This document shows, piece by piece, positions 17,809 through 31,827 of a stretch of 64,000 nt of DNA. A program made the position numbers and the translations under genes. The stretch is taken from assembly GCA_020633295.1 (NCBI GenBank), contig JACKDW010000012.1, positions 189,248 to 253,247 on the forward strand, written 5' to 3'. The DNA comes from Myxococcales bacterium (GTDB lineage: Bacteria > Myxococcota_A > Polyangia > Nannocystales > Nannocystaceae). Numbering within the stretch: the stretch's first letter is position 1; every line of letters starts with the position of its first letter. The notes beneath the pieces were generated by a model. The model was not told where the DNA came from and ran no database searches. It saw nothing but the letters and a program-made list of their open reading frames with translations.

Positions 17809-18834
17809 ATGAAGATCCTCGTCACGAGCGTCGGCGGGAGCCCGGCCCTGGACACGGTGCGCTGCTTGAAGGAGGACCCGTCGGTCGTCGTCATCGGCGC
17901 GGACGCGAGCGAGCCGGGGCTCAAGCTCGGCGCGGTCGTCTGCGACGAGCTGCGCCCGGTGCCGCGCGCCGACCGGACGCCCGACGCCTACGTGGACGCG
18001 CTCGAGCGGCTCTCCGCCGAGGTCGACCTCGTGTTCCTCACGCTCGACGTCGAGGTCGAGGCGCTCGTGCGCACCGGTCGGCGCCCCGCGAAGATCGTCA
18101 ACGTGCCGCCGCAGGAGTCGCTCGCGATCCTGCTCGACAAGGCGAAGACCGAGGAGGTCGCCCGCGACACCGGGCTGTTCCCCGCGACCGAGCGCGTGCA
18201 GGGCCCCGAGCAGCTCGCCGAGGCGCTCGCGCGGCTCCCCACGGCGCGCGCGTGGCTGCGGCCCTCGCAGGGGGCCTCGGGCGCGGGCGCGATCGCGGTC
18301 GAGAGCGCCGCCGAGGCCCGCGCCTGGATGTCCTTCTGGACCCGTCGCGGCGTCAAGGGCTCGTGGATGCTGCAGGAGTTCCTGCCCGGCCGAAACCTCA
18401 ACTGGACCGCGATCTACGAGCGCGGGCGGCTCGTCGCCACGGCCCAGATGGAGCGCCTCGAGTACTTCCTCGCCGCGGTCGCGCCCGGCGGCGTCACGGG
18501 ACAGGTCCGAAGAGCCAGGACCGTCGACGTCCCCGCCGCCGCGGCCGCCGCGGAGACCGTGGTGCGCGCGATCTGCCCTGAGCCCCACGGGATGTTCAGC
18601 GTCGACCTGCGCGAGGACGAGCGCGGGCAGCCGCGCCTCAACGAGATCAACCCGCGCCCGGCGGGGCGCGGCTGGTTGATGGCGAAGGCCGGCGCCAACC
18701 TCCCGCTCGCGCTCGCGCGCCTGCGCCTGGGCCTGCCGATCGGCGACGCCATCGCGCCCGGCGGCTGTCGCCCGGGGCTCGAGTTCGTGCGCCAGATGGA
18801 CCTGCTGCCGGTGTTCTACGACTCGCCGACCTAG
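17809..18834 (+). CDS. ATP-grasp ligase of the carbamoyl-phosphate-synthase-like group
   Basis: A 341-residue protein. It has an N-terminal Rossmann-like pre-ATP-grasp domain (MKILVTSVGGSPALDTVRCL, IGADASEPGLKLGAV), a lysine-bearing ATP strand (LLDKAKTEEVARDTGLFPAT), the phosphate loop RPSQGASGAGAIAVE, the strand QEFLPGRNLNWTAIYERGR, and metal-binding FSVDLREDERGQPRLNEINPRP with the closing E-x-N-x-R-P. These features mark a peptide or amide ligase acting through an acyl-phosphate. The substrate is not predictable. A 12-bp tandem repeat starts three bases after the stop. Confidence 0.85.
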   Translation: MKILVTSVGGSPALDTVRCLKEDPSVVVIGADASEPGLKLGAVVCDELRPVPRADRTPDAYVDALERLSAEVDLVFLTLDVEVEALVRTGRRPAKIVNVPPQESLAILLDKAKTEEVARDTGLFPATERVQGPEQLAEALARLPTARAWLRPSQGASGAGAIAVESAAEARAWMSFWTRRGVKGSWMLQEFLPGRNLNWTAIYERGRLVATAQMERLEYFLAAVAPGGVTGQVRRARTVDVPAAAAAAETVVRAICPEPHGMFSVDLREDERGQPRLNEINPRPAGRGWLMAKAGANLPLALARLRLGLPIGDAIAPGGCRPGLEFVRQMDLLPVFYDSPT

Positions 18835-18836
18835 GT

Positions 18837-18920
18837 GACGAGGACGGCGACGAGGTCGGCGACGAGGTCGGCGACGAGGTCGGCGATGAGGTCGGCGACG
18901 AAGTCGGCGACGAGGTGGTC
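18837..18920. repeat. 12-bp tandem repeat, seven copies
   Basis: Seven copies of GACGAGGTCGGC with few substitutions, directly after the ATP-grasp stop codon and upstream of the next kinase. It is non-coding by position, although the same frame stays open into the kinase gene. Similar 12-bp repeats occur inside genes at 35474 and 53932. Confidence 0.9.
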
Positions 18921-19065
18921 GACGACGCGCGCGTGCGCGTCGACATGGGGCCAAGCTCGTGCGGGGGGATCCACCCCATCGACCGCGTCCGCGCGCGGTC
19001 CGACGCGCGGCGCGCTGATTCTACGGTGTACGTACGAGCATGTCCGTGAGTGGCATACTCCGCGC

Positions 19066-21924
<2,859 letters not shown>

Positions 21925-21939
<15 letters not shown>

Positions 21940-21956
21940 CGGCGCCGCTTCGTCTT
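21925..21956 (+). terminator. Strong GC hairpin with T-rich tail at kinase 3' end
   Basis: A 10-bp perfect stem (GCGGCGCCGC on both sides, loop CCTA) overlaps the stop codon of the kinase and is followed by TTCGTCTT. It is a plausible intrinsic terminator, although the T-tract is interrupted. Confidence 0.5.
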
Positions 21957-22009
21957 ATGTCGTACTGGACATGTACGGATCGCGGCGCGACCGAGACGCG
22001 CGGCCGCGC

Positions 22010-23173
22010 CTACGCGCCGCGGTAGAACGCGCGGATCTCGGCGACGATGGTGTCGAGCTGCGCCTGCGTCATGAACTCGTGCACGGGCAGCGAGAGCACC
22101 GAGCGACAGGTCGCCTCGGCCCTCGGGAAGTCGCCCTCCTTGTAGCCGAGCCCCTTCGCCGCGACCTGCAGGTGCATCGGGATGGGGTAGTGGATCTTGG
22201 CGTCGATGTCGTGCTCGATGAGGTAGCGCTGCAGCGCGTCGCGTCGCTCGCAGCGGACCACGTAGATGTGGAACACCTCCTCGATCTCCGGGTCGCGCGC
22301 GGGCACCGTGATCCCCTCGATGTCGGCCAGCGCCGCGTCGAGGTAGCGCGCGTGCGCCTGCCGACGCTCGGTGATGTGATCGATGCGCTCGAGCAGGTGC
22401 AGCGCGACCACGGCCTGCACGGTGTCGAGGCGCGAGTTGAAGCCCCACAGCACGCACTCGTCGCGGCTCACGAGCCCGTGGTTGCGCAGCAGCACGAGGT
22501 GGTCGTGAAGCTCGTCGGAGTTCGTCGCGATGAACCCGCCGTCGCCCCAGCAGTTGAGGTTCTTGAGCGGGTGCATGCTGAAGCAGCCCGCGTCCCCGAG
22601 CGTCCCCGGGCGCCTGCCCTTGTACGAGCCGTTGATCGCGTGACAGGCGTCCTCGACGACGCGCAGGTCGTGACGCCGCGCGATCTCGCCGATGGCGTCC
22701 ATGTCGCAGCAGCGGCCGCTCCAGTGCACGGGCAGGATCGCGCGGGTGCGCGGCGTGATCGCGGCCTCGATCGCCGCGGGGTCGAGGTTGTAGTCGTCGC
22801 CGATGTCGGCGAACACCGGCCGCGCGCCCGTGGTGCCGATGGCGCCCACCGTGCTGTGGAAGGTGTAGGGCGTCGTGATGACCTCGTCGCCCGGCCCGAC
22901 GCCCAGCGCCTTCAGGCTCAGGAACAGCGCGTCGGTGCCGCTGCCGACGCCGATCACGTGCTTGGCCCGCAGCAGCGCCGCGATCGCGCGCTCGAAGCGA
23001 TCGACGGTGCGCCCGAGCGTGAAGTCGTTGGCCTCGACCAGCTCCGCGAGCTTCTCGAAGATGTCGCGGTAGTCGGCGAACTGCTGGCTCAGGTAGTTGT
23101 GGTTGATGCGCGGCTGCGCGGTGCGGTCGTACTCCGCGGGGAGGAAGTTGTGCGGTGGGCGCTTCGCGGTCAT
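22010..23173 (-). CDS. DegT/DnrJ/EryC1-type PLP aminotransferase
   Basis: A 387-residue protein from the ATG at 23173. It has the sugar-aminotransferase signature: GSGTDALFLSLKALGVGPGDEVITTPYTF, the Asp of VVEDACHAINGSYKGR, and the PLP lysine K204 in SMHPLKNLNCWGDGG; the C-terminal half contains RLDTVQAVVALHLL and IHYPIPMHLQ. Such enzymes transaminate keto-sugar nucleotides for lipopolysaccharide, capsule or glycosylated metabolites. No other sugar-nucleotide gene is next to it, so the product cannot be given. It is convergent with the kinase and separated from the following gene by a long non-coding stretch. Confidence 0.92.
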   Translation of the reverse strand: MTAKRPPHNFLPAEYDRTAQPRINHNYLSQQFADYRDIFEKLAELVEANDFTLGRTVDRFERAIAALLRAKHVIGVGSGTDALFLSLKALGVGPGDEVITTPYTFHSTVGAIGTTGARPVFADIGDDYNLDPAAIEAAITPRTRAILPVHWSGRCCDMDAIGEIARRHDLRVVEDACHAINGSYKGRRPGTLGDAGCFSMHPLKNLNCWGDGGFIATNSDELHDHLVLLRNHGLVSRDECVLWGFNSRLDTVQAVVALHLLERIDHITERRQAHARYLDAALADIEGITVPARDPEIEEVFHIYVVRCERRDALQRYLIEHDIDAKIHYPIPMHLQVAAKGLGYKEGDFPRAEATCRSVLSLPVHEFMTQAQLDTIVAEIRAFYRGA

Positions 23174-23823
23174 GGCTCTCGCGGCCCACTGTAGAGCGTT
23201 CGCGCGGGACAAGCCAGCGCGCGAGCGCACGCGCGGCGCGGGCCCGCGTCGCCTCCAGGCGTCACGAGGACGCGGCCGGAGCGAGGCACGACCGCGCCGC
23301 GTGCCCGCGTCGCGCGTCGCGTACACGCGCCGGGAGCTCCGCTCCGCGCGAGCGAGCGAAGGGCGCGACGGCGTCGACGGTCGCGCGGGCGCGACCGTCG
23401 GGCTCGCGTCGCGCAGCGCGGTCGGGCGCGGTCGATCGCGACGGCGCGCGGCGACGATCGTCGACGCCGGCGCGTCGGAGCGCGGCGTCGCCATGCACCG
23501 CGCTCGACGCTGGCGACACGCCGCGTCGCGAGCTTCGCCTCGACGCGGGCCGAGTCGCCGCCTCGATCATGACGCGCGGGTCGCCGTCACCTGGGCGGGC
23601 GCGACGGGCGGACGCGGTCGTCCTCAAACGTGAATGAAGAGACATGTCGTACACGGGCGCGGAGCGCCGCGCGCCGTGCCGCTCGCGCCCCCCAGTGTCG
23701 TCCGCAGCCCACACCTAAACCAAGACATCACGAGCCGCCGCCAGATTACGCACGTGCTCAAAGAGACATGTTTCACAGAAACGACACTTGTGTCGTCGCG
23801 CGCGCGATGGTCTCCTGAGCCCC
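23174..23823. other. 650-base intergenic region with repeated and palindromic motifs
   Basis: No credible gene; open frames here are Arg/Ala/Ser strings without protein-like pattern. The right third is less GC-rich. It holds two copies of aagagacatgt (at 23636 and 23760, same orientation) and a 7-bp inverted repeat at 23781-23796. A related motif in opposite orientation (acatgactctt) recurs at 24767, upstream of the DUF1552 gene. Confidence 0.5.
23781..23796. promoter_or_regulatory. Inverted repeat upstream of Cip1-like gene
   Basis: ACGACACTTGTGTCGT, seven perfect pairs around a 2-base centre, 28 bases before the likely start of the lipoprotein gene. It is a candidate operator; no known regulator is assigned. 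Confidence 0.4.
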
Positions 23824-24729
23824 GTGGTGACGGTAGATCGATCGAGCCGCGCTCGCGCGCTCGCGATCGCCGGGGCGCTCGCGTGCGCCTGCGGCGACTC
23901 GAGCGGCGCGAGCGAGTCGGAGACCAGCGAGGCCGAGACCGCGGCGAGCGACGCGAGCAGCGGCGCGTCCGCGAGCTCGGGCGAGGCGACTGACACGAGC
24001 ACCGGCGCCGGGCCGACCACCGCCGCCACCGACGACGCGACCACGACCGGCGACGCGACCACGACCGGCGGGGGCGCGGCGCCCGACCTGCTCGAGGACG
24101 ACTTCGAGGCCGCCGCGGTGGGCGGGCCGCCGAACCCGGCGCTGTGGACGATGGCGCTCGTCGGCTCGAGCGGCACGATCACGATCGACGACAGCACCGC
24201 GCACAGCGGCGCGCGCTCGGTCCACGTGCACCACGAGGGCTTCTCGACCTACATGGCCGCGCAGGGCGTGTTCCCGGCGCCGAACAACAGCTTCTTCGGG
24301 CGCGCGTGGTTCCGCCTCGCGGACGGGCTGCCGCAGAACCACGTGAGCTGGATCGAGGTCGGGCTCGCGCAGAACGACGTCGACGAGGCGCGCATCGGCG
24401 CGAACATCGGGCAGCTCGACGTCAACCACTGGCCGGGCGACGAGGAGCAGCGCGCCGACGCGCCGGTGCTCGCGCAGACCTGGCACTGCCTCGAGTTCGA
24501 GTTCAACGGCGCCGCGCACGAGCTCCGCGTGTGGTTCGAAGGGGAGGAGCTCCCGGGCCTGACGGTCACGGACTGGACCACGCCGCCGGGCGGCGACGGC
24601 AACAACCCGAACAACCCGCTGATCGACTGGGCGCCGCAGGCCGAGGCGGTGCGCTTCGGCTGGGAGCTCGGCGGCGGCGACATCTGGTTCGACGACATCG
24701 CGCTCTCGACCACGCGCGTGGGCTGCTGA
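23824..24729 (+). CDS. Secreted lipoprotein with Cip1-like/jelly-roll carbohydrate domain
   Basis: About 301 residues from tandem GTG codons at 23824/23827, which sit just before the signal peptide (ARALAIAGALACACGDSSG, lipidation at one of the two cysteines). A linker of about 65 Ser/Thr/Ala/Asp residues leads to a beta-rich domain: EDDFEAAAVGGPPNPALW, TITIDDSTAHSGARSVHVHH, FFGRAWFRLADGL, WHCLEFEFNGAAHELRVWF, AVRFGWELGGGDIWFDDIAL. This is the layout of the Cip1-like polysaccharide-lyase-type fold, found in cellulose-induced fungal Cip1 and bacterial relatives. Carbohydrate binding is inferred; catalytic residues were not verified. The next two genes on the strand fit a polysaccharide theme. 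Confidence 0.75.
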   Translation: MVTVDRSSRARALAIAGALACACGDSSGASESETSEAETAASDASSGASASSGEATDTSTGAGPTTAATDDATTTGDATTTGGGAAPDLLEDDFEAAAVGGPPNPALWTMALVGSSGTITIDDSTAHSGARSVHVHHEGFSTYMAAQGVFPAPNNSFFGRAWFRLADGLPQNHVSWIEVGLAQNDVDEARIGANIGQLDVNHWPGDEEQRADAPVLAQTWHCLEFEFNGAAHELRVWFEGEELPGLTVTDWTTPPGGDGNNPNNPLIDWAPQAEAVRFGWELGGGDIWFDDIALSTTRVGC

Positions 24730-24753
24730 CGCGCGCGCGGCCGAGTGATCGAC

Positions 24754-24786
24754 ACGACTCTTTCGACATGACTCTTGCGACATGAA
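24754..24786 (+). repeat. 14-bp direct repeat before the DUF1552 gene
   Basis: Two adjacent copies, ACGACTCTTTCGAC and ATGACTCTTGCGAC, followed by a partial third (ATGAATT). It lies 55-87 bases before the DUF1552 start and could be a regulator-binding site. Confidence 0.45.
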
Positions 24787-24840
24787 TTAGCCAACGCGCG
24801 GGACCGCGTCCACGCGCGCCGAGATTGGGAGCCAGCTCAG

Positions 24841-26133
24841 ATGCGAAGTATTCATCGACGTCGATTTCTCCAGCTCGCCGGGGTCGGGCTGATCGCGGCG
24901 CCCTTCGTGAACATGCTGCGCGCCGGCCGAGCGCGCGCGGCGAGCGGCGGGGCCAAGCGCCTCGTGATCTTCTTCTCGCCCAACGGCGTCGTGCACTCGC
25001 ACTGGCGGCCGACGGGCGGCGGCGCCGACTTCACGTTCCCGGCCGGCTCGATCCTCGAGCCGCTCGCGCCCCACCAGGCGGACCTGATCGTCATGGACGG
25101 CCTCAACTTCTTCCAGGCCGACAACCACGAGGGCGGCATGGCGGCGATGCTGACCTGCAAGGGCGGCGCGGCCTCGGTCGGCGCGGGCGCGTCGATCGAT
25201 CAGTACGTCGCGACCGAGCTGGCGAGCCCGACGAAGTTCCGCTCGCTCGAGTTCGGCGTGCAGACGAGCCCCTGGGGCGGCTCCAACCAGACGCGCATGT
25301 GCTACGCGGGCCCCGGGCAGTTCGTCACGCCCGACGACGACCCGAGCAGCGTCTACACGCGCATGTTCGGCGACCTCATGGGCGGCGACGAGGAGGTCGC
25401 CAAGCTGCGCGCGCGTCGGCAGCGGGTCGTCGACCTGCTCGTGGACGAGACCAAGGCCCTGCGCGCGCGCGTCGGCAGCGAGGAGCGGCCCAAGCTCGAC
25501 GCGCACATCGAGGCGCTCGCCTCGGTCGAGCAGGGCCTGCAGGCCGGCGGCAGCTGCGACGCGCCCGTCGCCCCGGGCACCACGAACCCGCTCATCGACA
25601 CGAGCATCCCGGCGGTGACCAAGGCGCAGATCGACCTCGCGGTCACGGGGCTCGCCTGCGGCCTGACGAACGTGGCGACGATCCAGCTCTCGCACACCGT
25701 CAGCCCGTCGGTGTTCTCCTGGGTCGACGGCGTGGCCGAGGGCCACCACGCGCTCTCGCACATCGACGACAGCAACGCCGCCGGCGTCGCGCAGTTCGCC
25801 GCCTGCGAGCGCTGGAGCGCCGAGCAGTTCGCCTACCTCATCGAGCAGCTCAAGGCGCTGCCCGAGCCCGACGGCGAGGGCACGATGCTCGACAACTCGG
25901 TGGTGCTGTGGGCCAAGGAGATGGGGGACTCGCGCGCGCACGTGTGCACCGACGTGCCCTTCGTGCTCGCCGGCAGCGCCTGCGGCTACTTCAAGACCGG
26001 GCAGTACCTGAGCTTCGCCGGCGAGCCGCACAACAAGCTCATGGTCTCGATCTGCAACGCGCTGGGGCTCACCAACGAGACCTTCGGCGAGGCGTCGTTC
26101 GGCGCGGGGCCGCTCGCGGGGCTCGCCAGCTAG
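24841..26133 (+). CDS. Tat-exported DUF1552 protein
   Basis: A 430-residue protein. MRSIHRRRFLQLAGVGLIAA is a twin-arginine signal. The body matches DUF1552: RLVIFFSPNGVVHSHWRPTG, ADLIVMDGLNFFQADNHEGG, SIDQYVATELASPTKFRSLEFG, DNSVVLWAKEMGDSRAHV and a C-terminal LMVSICNALGL. The fold resembles the alkaline-phosphatase/sulfatase-like group (as in DUF1501) but its biochemical activity is not established. DUF1552 genes are almost always next to DUF1592/1588/1585 cytochrome-like genes, as here (15 bases between stop and next start). It is probably periplasmic or surface, acting with its partner. Confidence 0.88.
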   Translation: MRSIHRRRFLQLAGVGLIAAPFVNMLRAGRARAASGGAKRLVIFFSPNGVVHSHWRPTGGGADFTFPAGSILEPLAPHQADLIVMDGLNFFQADNHEGGMAAMLTCKGGAASVGAGASIDQYVATELASPTKFRSLEFGVQTSPWGGSNQTRMCYAGPGQFVTPDDDPSSVYTRMFGDLMGGDEEVAKLRARRQRVVDLLVDETKALRARVGSEERPKLDAHIEALASVEQGLQAGGSCDAPVAPGTTNPLIDTSIPAVTKAQIDLAVTGLACGLTNVATIQLSHTVSPSVFSWVDGVAEGHHALSHIDDSNAAGVAQFAACERWSAEQFAYLIEQLKALPEPDGEGTMLDNSVVLWAKEMGDSRAHVCTDVPFVLAGSACGYFKTGQYLSFAGEPHNKLMVSICNALGLTNETFGEASFGAGPLAGLAS

Positions 26134-26148
26134 GGGATGGAGGTCGAC

Positions 26149-28536
<2,388 letters not shown>

Positions 28537-28582
28537 CGACGCGGGCCGACGACGAGCGCGACGCGGCGCGGGCGGGCGCGCG

Positions 28583-31042
28583 TCACAGGCCGAGCGCCTC
28601 GTGCACGCGGGCGTCGAGCGCGAGCGCGACGCCGTCGCGCGCGCACGCGAGGAAGCGCTCGCGGTGGCGCTCGTCGAACACCCGCAGCCGGGGCTCGGCG
28701 TCGAAGAAGGTCAGCAGGCGGCTCGAGCGGTTGCCGCGGAGCATCGCGGCCGCGCGCTCCAGCGGCGCGCGGGCGCTGGCTGGCTCGAGCGTCACCTGCG
28801 GCGCGCGCCCGACCGCCAGGCACGCCTCCCACACGAGCGCCGGCGCGAGCGCGCCGAGCGTGTCGAGGATCGCGGTCACGCGCTCGTCCGCCCGCCCGCG
28901 ATCGAGGTAGGCGCGCGCCAAGAAGATCCACGATCCGACCCGCGTGGGCCGCTGCGTGACCGCGTGCTCGAGCGCCTCGATCGCGCGGTCCGTCTCGCCT
29001 GTCACGCACCACAGCTCGCCGCGGTAGGCGTGGGTCGCCTCGGCCGCCAGCAGCCCGAAGCGCGCCGCGCCGCGCTCCCACCACTCGAGCGCCCGCGCCG
29101 GCTCGCCGCGCAGGTAGGCGGCCGCGCCGGCGCCGACGTAGCCCCAGCGCGTCTCGAAGCGCGCCCACGCCTCCTCGAGCCAGGCCTGCGCGCGCTCGTA
29201 GTGACCGAGCCAGAGCATCAGCTCGGCGCCGTAGGTCAGCGGGTAGGGGAGGTCTCGGTGCCGCGCCCGCAGGCGTTCGAACTCGGCGAGCACCTCCTCG
29301 GCCGGGCGGCGCAGCAGCTCGCGCTGCAGCGCTTCGAAGCGCGCGCGGGGGGACAAGGTCGCGTGGCGCTCGAGGGCGCCGTCGGGGCGCAGGCGCGTGA
29401 GCGGCGCGCCGCGGCTGCCCCCGAGGCGCGCGAGCGCGCGCTGGCCGAGCTCGGCGCGCGCGCATCCATCGGTCTCTTCAGGCAGGTCGAGCACGGCGCG
29501 GACGACCGCGGGGAACACCGCGATGTTGTCGTCGCGCAGGCCGCCGAGCTCGAGCTCCGCGAGGCCCTCGATCAGGTGCACGGCGATGTTGCTCGCGAGC
29601 GGCGCGCGCAGGGCCTCGCGACGCGCCTCGAGCGGGTCGCCGAGCCGCAGCCGCGCCTCGGCGAGCCACACGGGCAGCTGAGGATCCTCGGCCTCGCCGT
29701 CGGCCCGCGCGCGCTCGGCGTGCGCGAGCGCCTGGGCGTAACGACCTCGCAGCACGTCCGCGCCGATCAGCACGCGCCGCAGCGCCGGGCTCAGCGGTCC
29801 GCCGCGCGCGGCCGCCAGCGCGCGTGACTCGGCCTCGTCGACGCGCCCGCGGTACAGGCACAGCTCGGCCAGCCGCGCCGTCGCGGGCGCGCGCAGCGGA
29901 TCGTCCTCAGATGTCTTATCGATCAGGTCTCGAAGAAGACCCTCGAGCTGCGCGAGCGCGTCGACCTCGGTCAGCGCGTCCGCCAGCGCCACGAGCAGCG
30001 CCGGGTCGAGCGACCCGTCCGCGCGCGCGCGCCGGGCCAGCTTTGACGATGTCGCCCGCGCGCCCGGTCGCGGCCGCGGCCGCGAGCAGCGAGGCGCGCC
30101 GAGCCCCGCGTGGTGGTAAGCGAACGCGAGCGGTCGGTACGCCGCCTCGGGGTCCTCGAGCAGCAGGAGCAGCGCGCCGCAGGCGAGGAGGTGACGCGCG
30201 TCGACGGCCCTCGGCGAGCGCCCGAGCGCTCGCCAGCGCGTCGCGCCGACGACCGCAGAAGCCGGCGAGCAGCGCCGCGGCGGCGCGGGCCCAGGGGGCG
30301 CGGCCGCGTCGCTACCAGGCCGATAGGACAGCGCCGACGCCACGCGCCTGAGCGCGAGGTCGAGCCACGCGCGGGCGGCGGCGTCCTCCCGCGCCGCCGA
30401 CCACGAACGCGAGCCGCTCGCGCGCTGCAGCTCGAGCAGCGGGGGGGACGGCCGCGCGGCGCTCACGCGCGCGAGCCAGCGGCGCGCCTCGGCGTCATCG
30501 CGCAGGCGCAGGCGCAGCGCCTGGCACAGCGTCGTCGTCGCCGGCGAGCGCACGCCGGCGAGCGCCCGCAGCGTCGGCCGGGCCTGCACGGTCACGCGCA
30601 GGCGGCCGGGGTACGTCAGCTCGACGAGCCCGTCGTGAACCTGGATCAGGATCGGCCGCAGGCCGAGCGGCCACCGGCGCATCCACGCGGGCACGGGGAC
30701 GCGCAGCCAGTCCTCGCACGCGTCGACCCACGTCCAGCACGCGGCGAGCGGCTCGCCTCGCATCGCCGGCGCGAGCGCCCCGGCGAGCTCGCCGAGCGCG
30801 GGCGCGCCCGTGACGAGCAGGAAGTGCTCGGACCGCGCGACCGCTCGCACGCCGGGCGCCTCGGGGTGGTGCAGCTGCAGCTCGAGGATCGCGTCGCCGT
30901 CGCCTTCGCGGACGTAGAACGCGTGCACGCGCGTCCCGCCGACGCGGACGCTGTGCAGACGCCAGCGCTCGGCGAGGGGGCCGCGCGGCGTGAGCAGCCC
31001 CTGCAGGCGCGACGCCTGCTGCTTGACGACGACGTACGGCAC
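28583..31042 (-). CDS. Large TPR-like protein of unknown function, possibly with local frame errors
   Basis: About 819 residues from GTG 31042 (VPYVVVKQQASRLQGLL); an ATG at 31099 is an alternative. The N-terminal 200 residues form a globular domain with no known match. The C-terminal 450 are tetratricopeptide-like helices (LRGRYAQALAHAERARADGE, TYGAELMLWLGHYERAQAWLEEAW, ETDRAIEALEHAV). Two short stretches in the middle (about 30215-30300 and 30030-30095) read as Pro/Arg/Ser-rich sequence in the main frame but as normal helical sequence in another (for example AAAALLAGFCGRRRDALASA). Compensating one-base errors, or true local frame changes, are suspected. No signal peptide; probably cytoplasmic. 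Confidence 0.7.
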   Translation of the reverse strand: MPYVVVKQQASRLQGLLTPRGPLAERWRLHSVRVGGTRVHAFYVREGDGDAILELQLHHPEAPGVRAVARSEHFLLVTGAPALGELAGALAPAMRGEPLAACWTWVDACEDWLRVPVPAWMRRWPLGLRPILIQVHDGLVELTYPGRLRVTVQARPTLRALAGVRSPATTTLCQALRLRLRDDAEARRWLARVSAARPSPPLLELQRASGSRSWSAAREDAAARAWLDLALRRVASALSYRPGSDAAAPPGPAPPRRCSPASAVVGATRWRALGRSPRAVDARHLLACGALLLLLEDPEAAYRPLAFAYHHAGLGAPRCSRPRPRPGARATSSKLARRARADGSLDPALLVALADALTEVDALAQLEGLLRDLIDKTSEDDPLRAPATARLAELCLYRGRVDEAESRALAAARGGPLSPALRRVLIGADVLRGRYAQALAHAERARADGEAEDPQLPVWLAEARLRLGDPLEARREALRAPLASNIAVHLIEGLAELELGGLRDDNIAVFPAVVRAVLDLPEETDGCARAELGQRALARLGGSRGAPLTRLRPDGALERHATLSPRARFEALQRELLRRPAEEVLAEFERLRARHRDLPYPLTYGAELMLWLGHYERAQAWLEEAWARFETRWGYVGAGAAAYLRGEPARALEWWERGAARFGLLAAEATHAYRGELWCVTGETDRAIEALEHAVTQRPTRVGSWIFLARAYLDRGRADERVTAILDTLGALAPALVWEACLAVGRAPQVTLEPASARAPLERAAAMLRGNRSSRLLTFFDAEPRLRVFDERHRERFLACARDGVALALDARVHEALGL

Positions 31043-31190
31043 AGCGGCGAGAGTGTACCGACGAACAGGCGCGATCAGGCCGCGGCCGCGCGACCGCACG
31101 ATACCGCGCTCTCACGTCCTCGCATGGAGAGGCGCGCGAGCGGATTTCTTGCGCGCGTCGGCGACGGCGCGCGCGAGTACAGTCGCGGCC

Positions 31191-31736
31191 ATGCGAGTCG
31201 GCGACGAGGACGTGCTCCAGCTCGGTCACCCCGGACTCCGGCGCGTCGCGTCGCCGGTCGAGGCCCCGCGCGACCCCAGGTTCCGCGAGCAGGTCGCGCG
31301 GCTGCACCGAGCGCTCGCCGCGTTCCGCGAGCGGCACGGCTTCGGCCGCGCGATCGCGGCGCCGCAGATCGGCGTCGGCCTGCGCTTCATCGCGCTCGAC
31401 CTCGGCGACGCGGCCGGGCCGCAGACGCTCGTGAACCCGCGGATCACCTGGCGCAGCCCCGAGCGCTTCCGGCTGTGGGACGACTGCCTGAGCTTCCCGT
31501 CGCTGCTGGTCCGGGTCGAGCGCCACGAGGCGATCACCGTCGAATACCTGGACCTCGAGGGGGGCGCGCGCCGGTGGGAGATCGAGGACCGCGCCGTCTC
31601 GGAGCTGCTGCAGCACGAGCTCGATCACCTCGACGGCGTGCTCGCGGTCGACCGCGCGACGGGGCCGAACCCGCTCGTCTATCGTGATGTCTTCGAGGAC
31701 ATGTCGGGCCACTTCGCCAGCCGCGTCGCCAGCTGA
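31191..31736 (+). CDS. def: Peptide deformylase
   Basis: A 181-residue protein. It carries the three deformylase motifs: GRAIAAPQIGVG (Q59), DDCLSFP (C99, replacing the usual EGCLS), and QHELDHLDGV (H142, E143, H146), which together bind the catalytic metal and remove the formyl group from nascent N-termini. The ATG at 31191 fits the normal N-terminus (VLQLGHPGLRRVASPV). The DD before the metal cysteine is a deviation from the canonical E-G. No fmt or priA gene is nearby, so this may be a secondary deformylase. Confidence 0.9.
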   Translation: MRVGDEDVLQLGHPGLRRVASPVEAPRDPRFREQVARLHRALAAFRERHGFGRAIAAPQIGVGLRFIALDLGDAAGPQTLVNPRITWRSPERFRLWDDCLSFPSLLVRVERHEAITVEYLDLEGGARRWEIEDRAVSELLQHELDHLDGVLAVDRATGPNPLVYRDVFEDMSGHFASRVAS

Positions 31737-31827
31737 GCCGCCGCGCCCGTCGCGAGCCCCGCTCTCGGCGCGCGCTTGCGCGCGGGGGTGAACTCCGGCT
31801 ACATCCGGCGCACGAGGACGCAGGACG

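Noticed and set aside
18837..18920. CRISPR array
   Set aside because: The 12-bp units are contiguous without spacers, so this is a simple tandem repeat.
18835..19065. N-terminal extension of the kinase-TPR protein
   Set aside because: The extra 77 codons are translated tandem repeat and promoter sequence; a GTG at 19066 gives a sensible start.
23174..23714. Several open frames in the long gap before the Cip1-like gene
   Set aside because: All are Arg/Ala/Ser-rich with no ribosome site, hydrophobic pattern or family resemblance.
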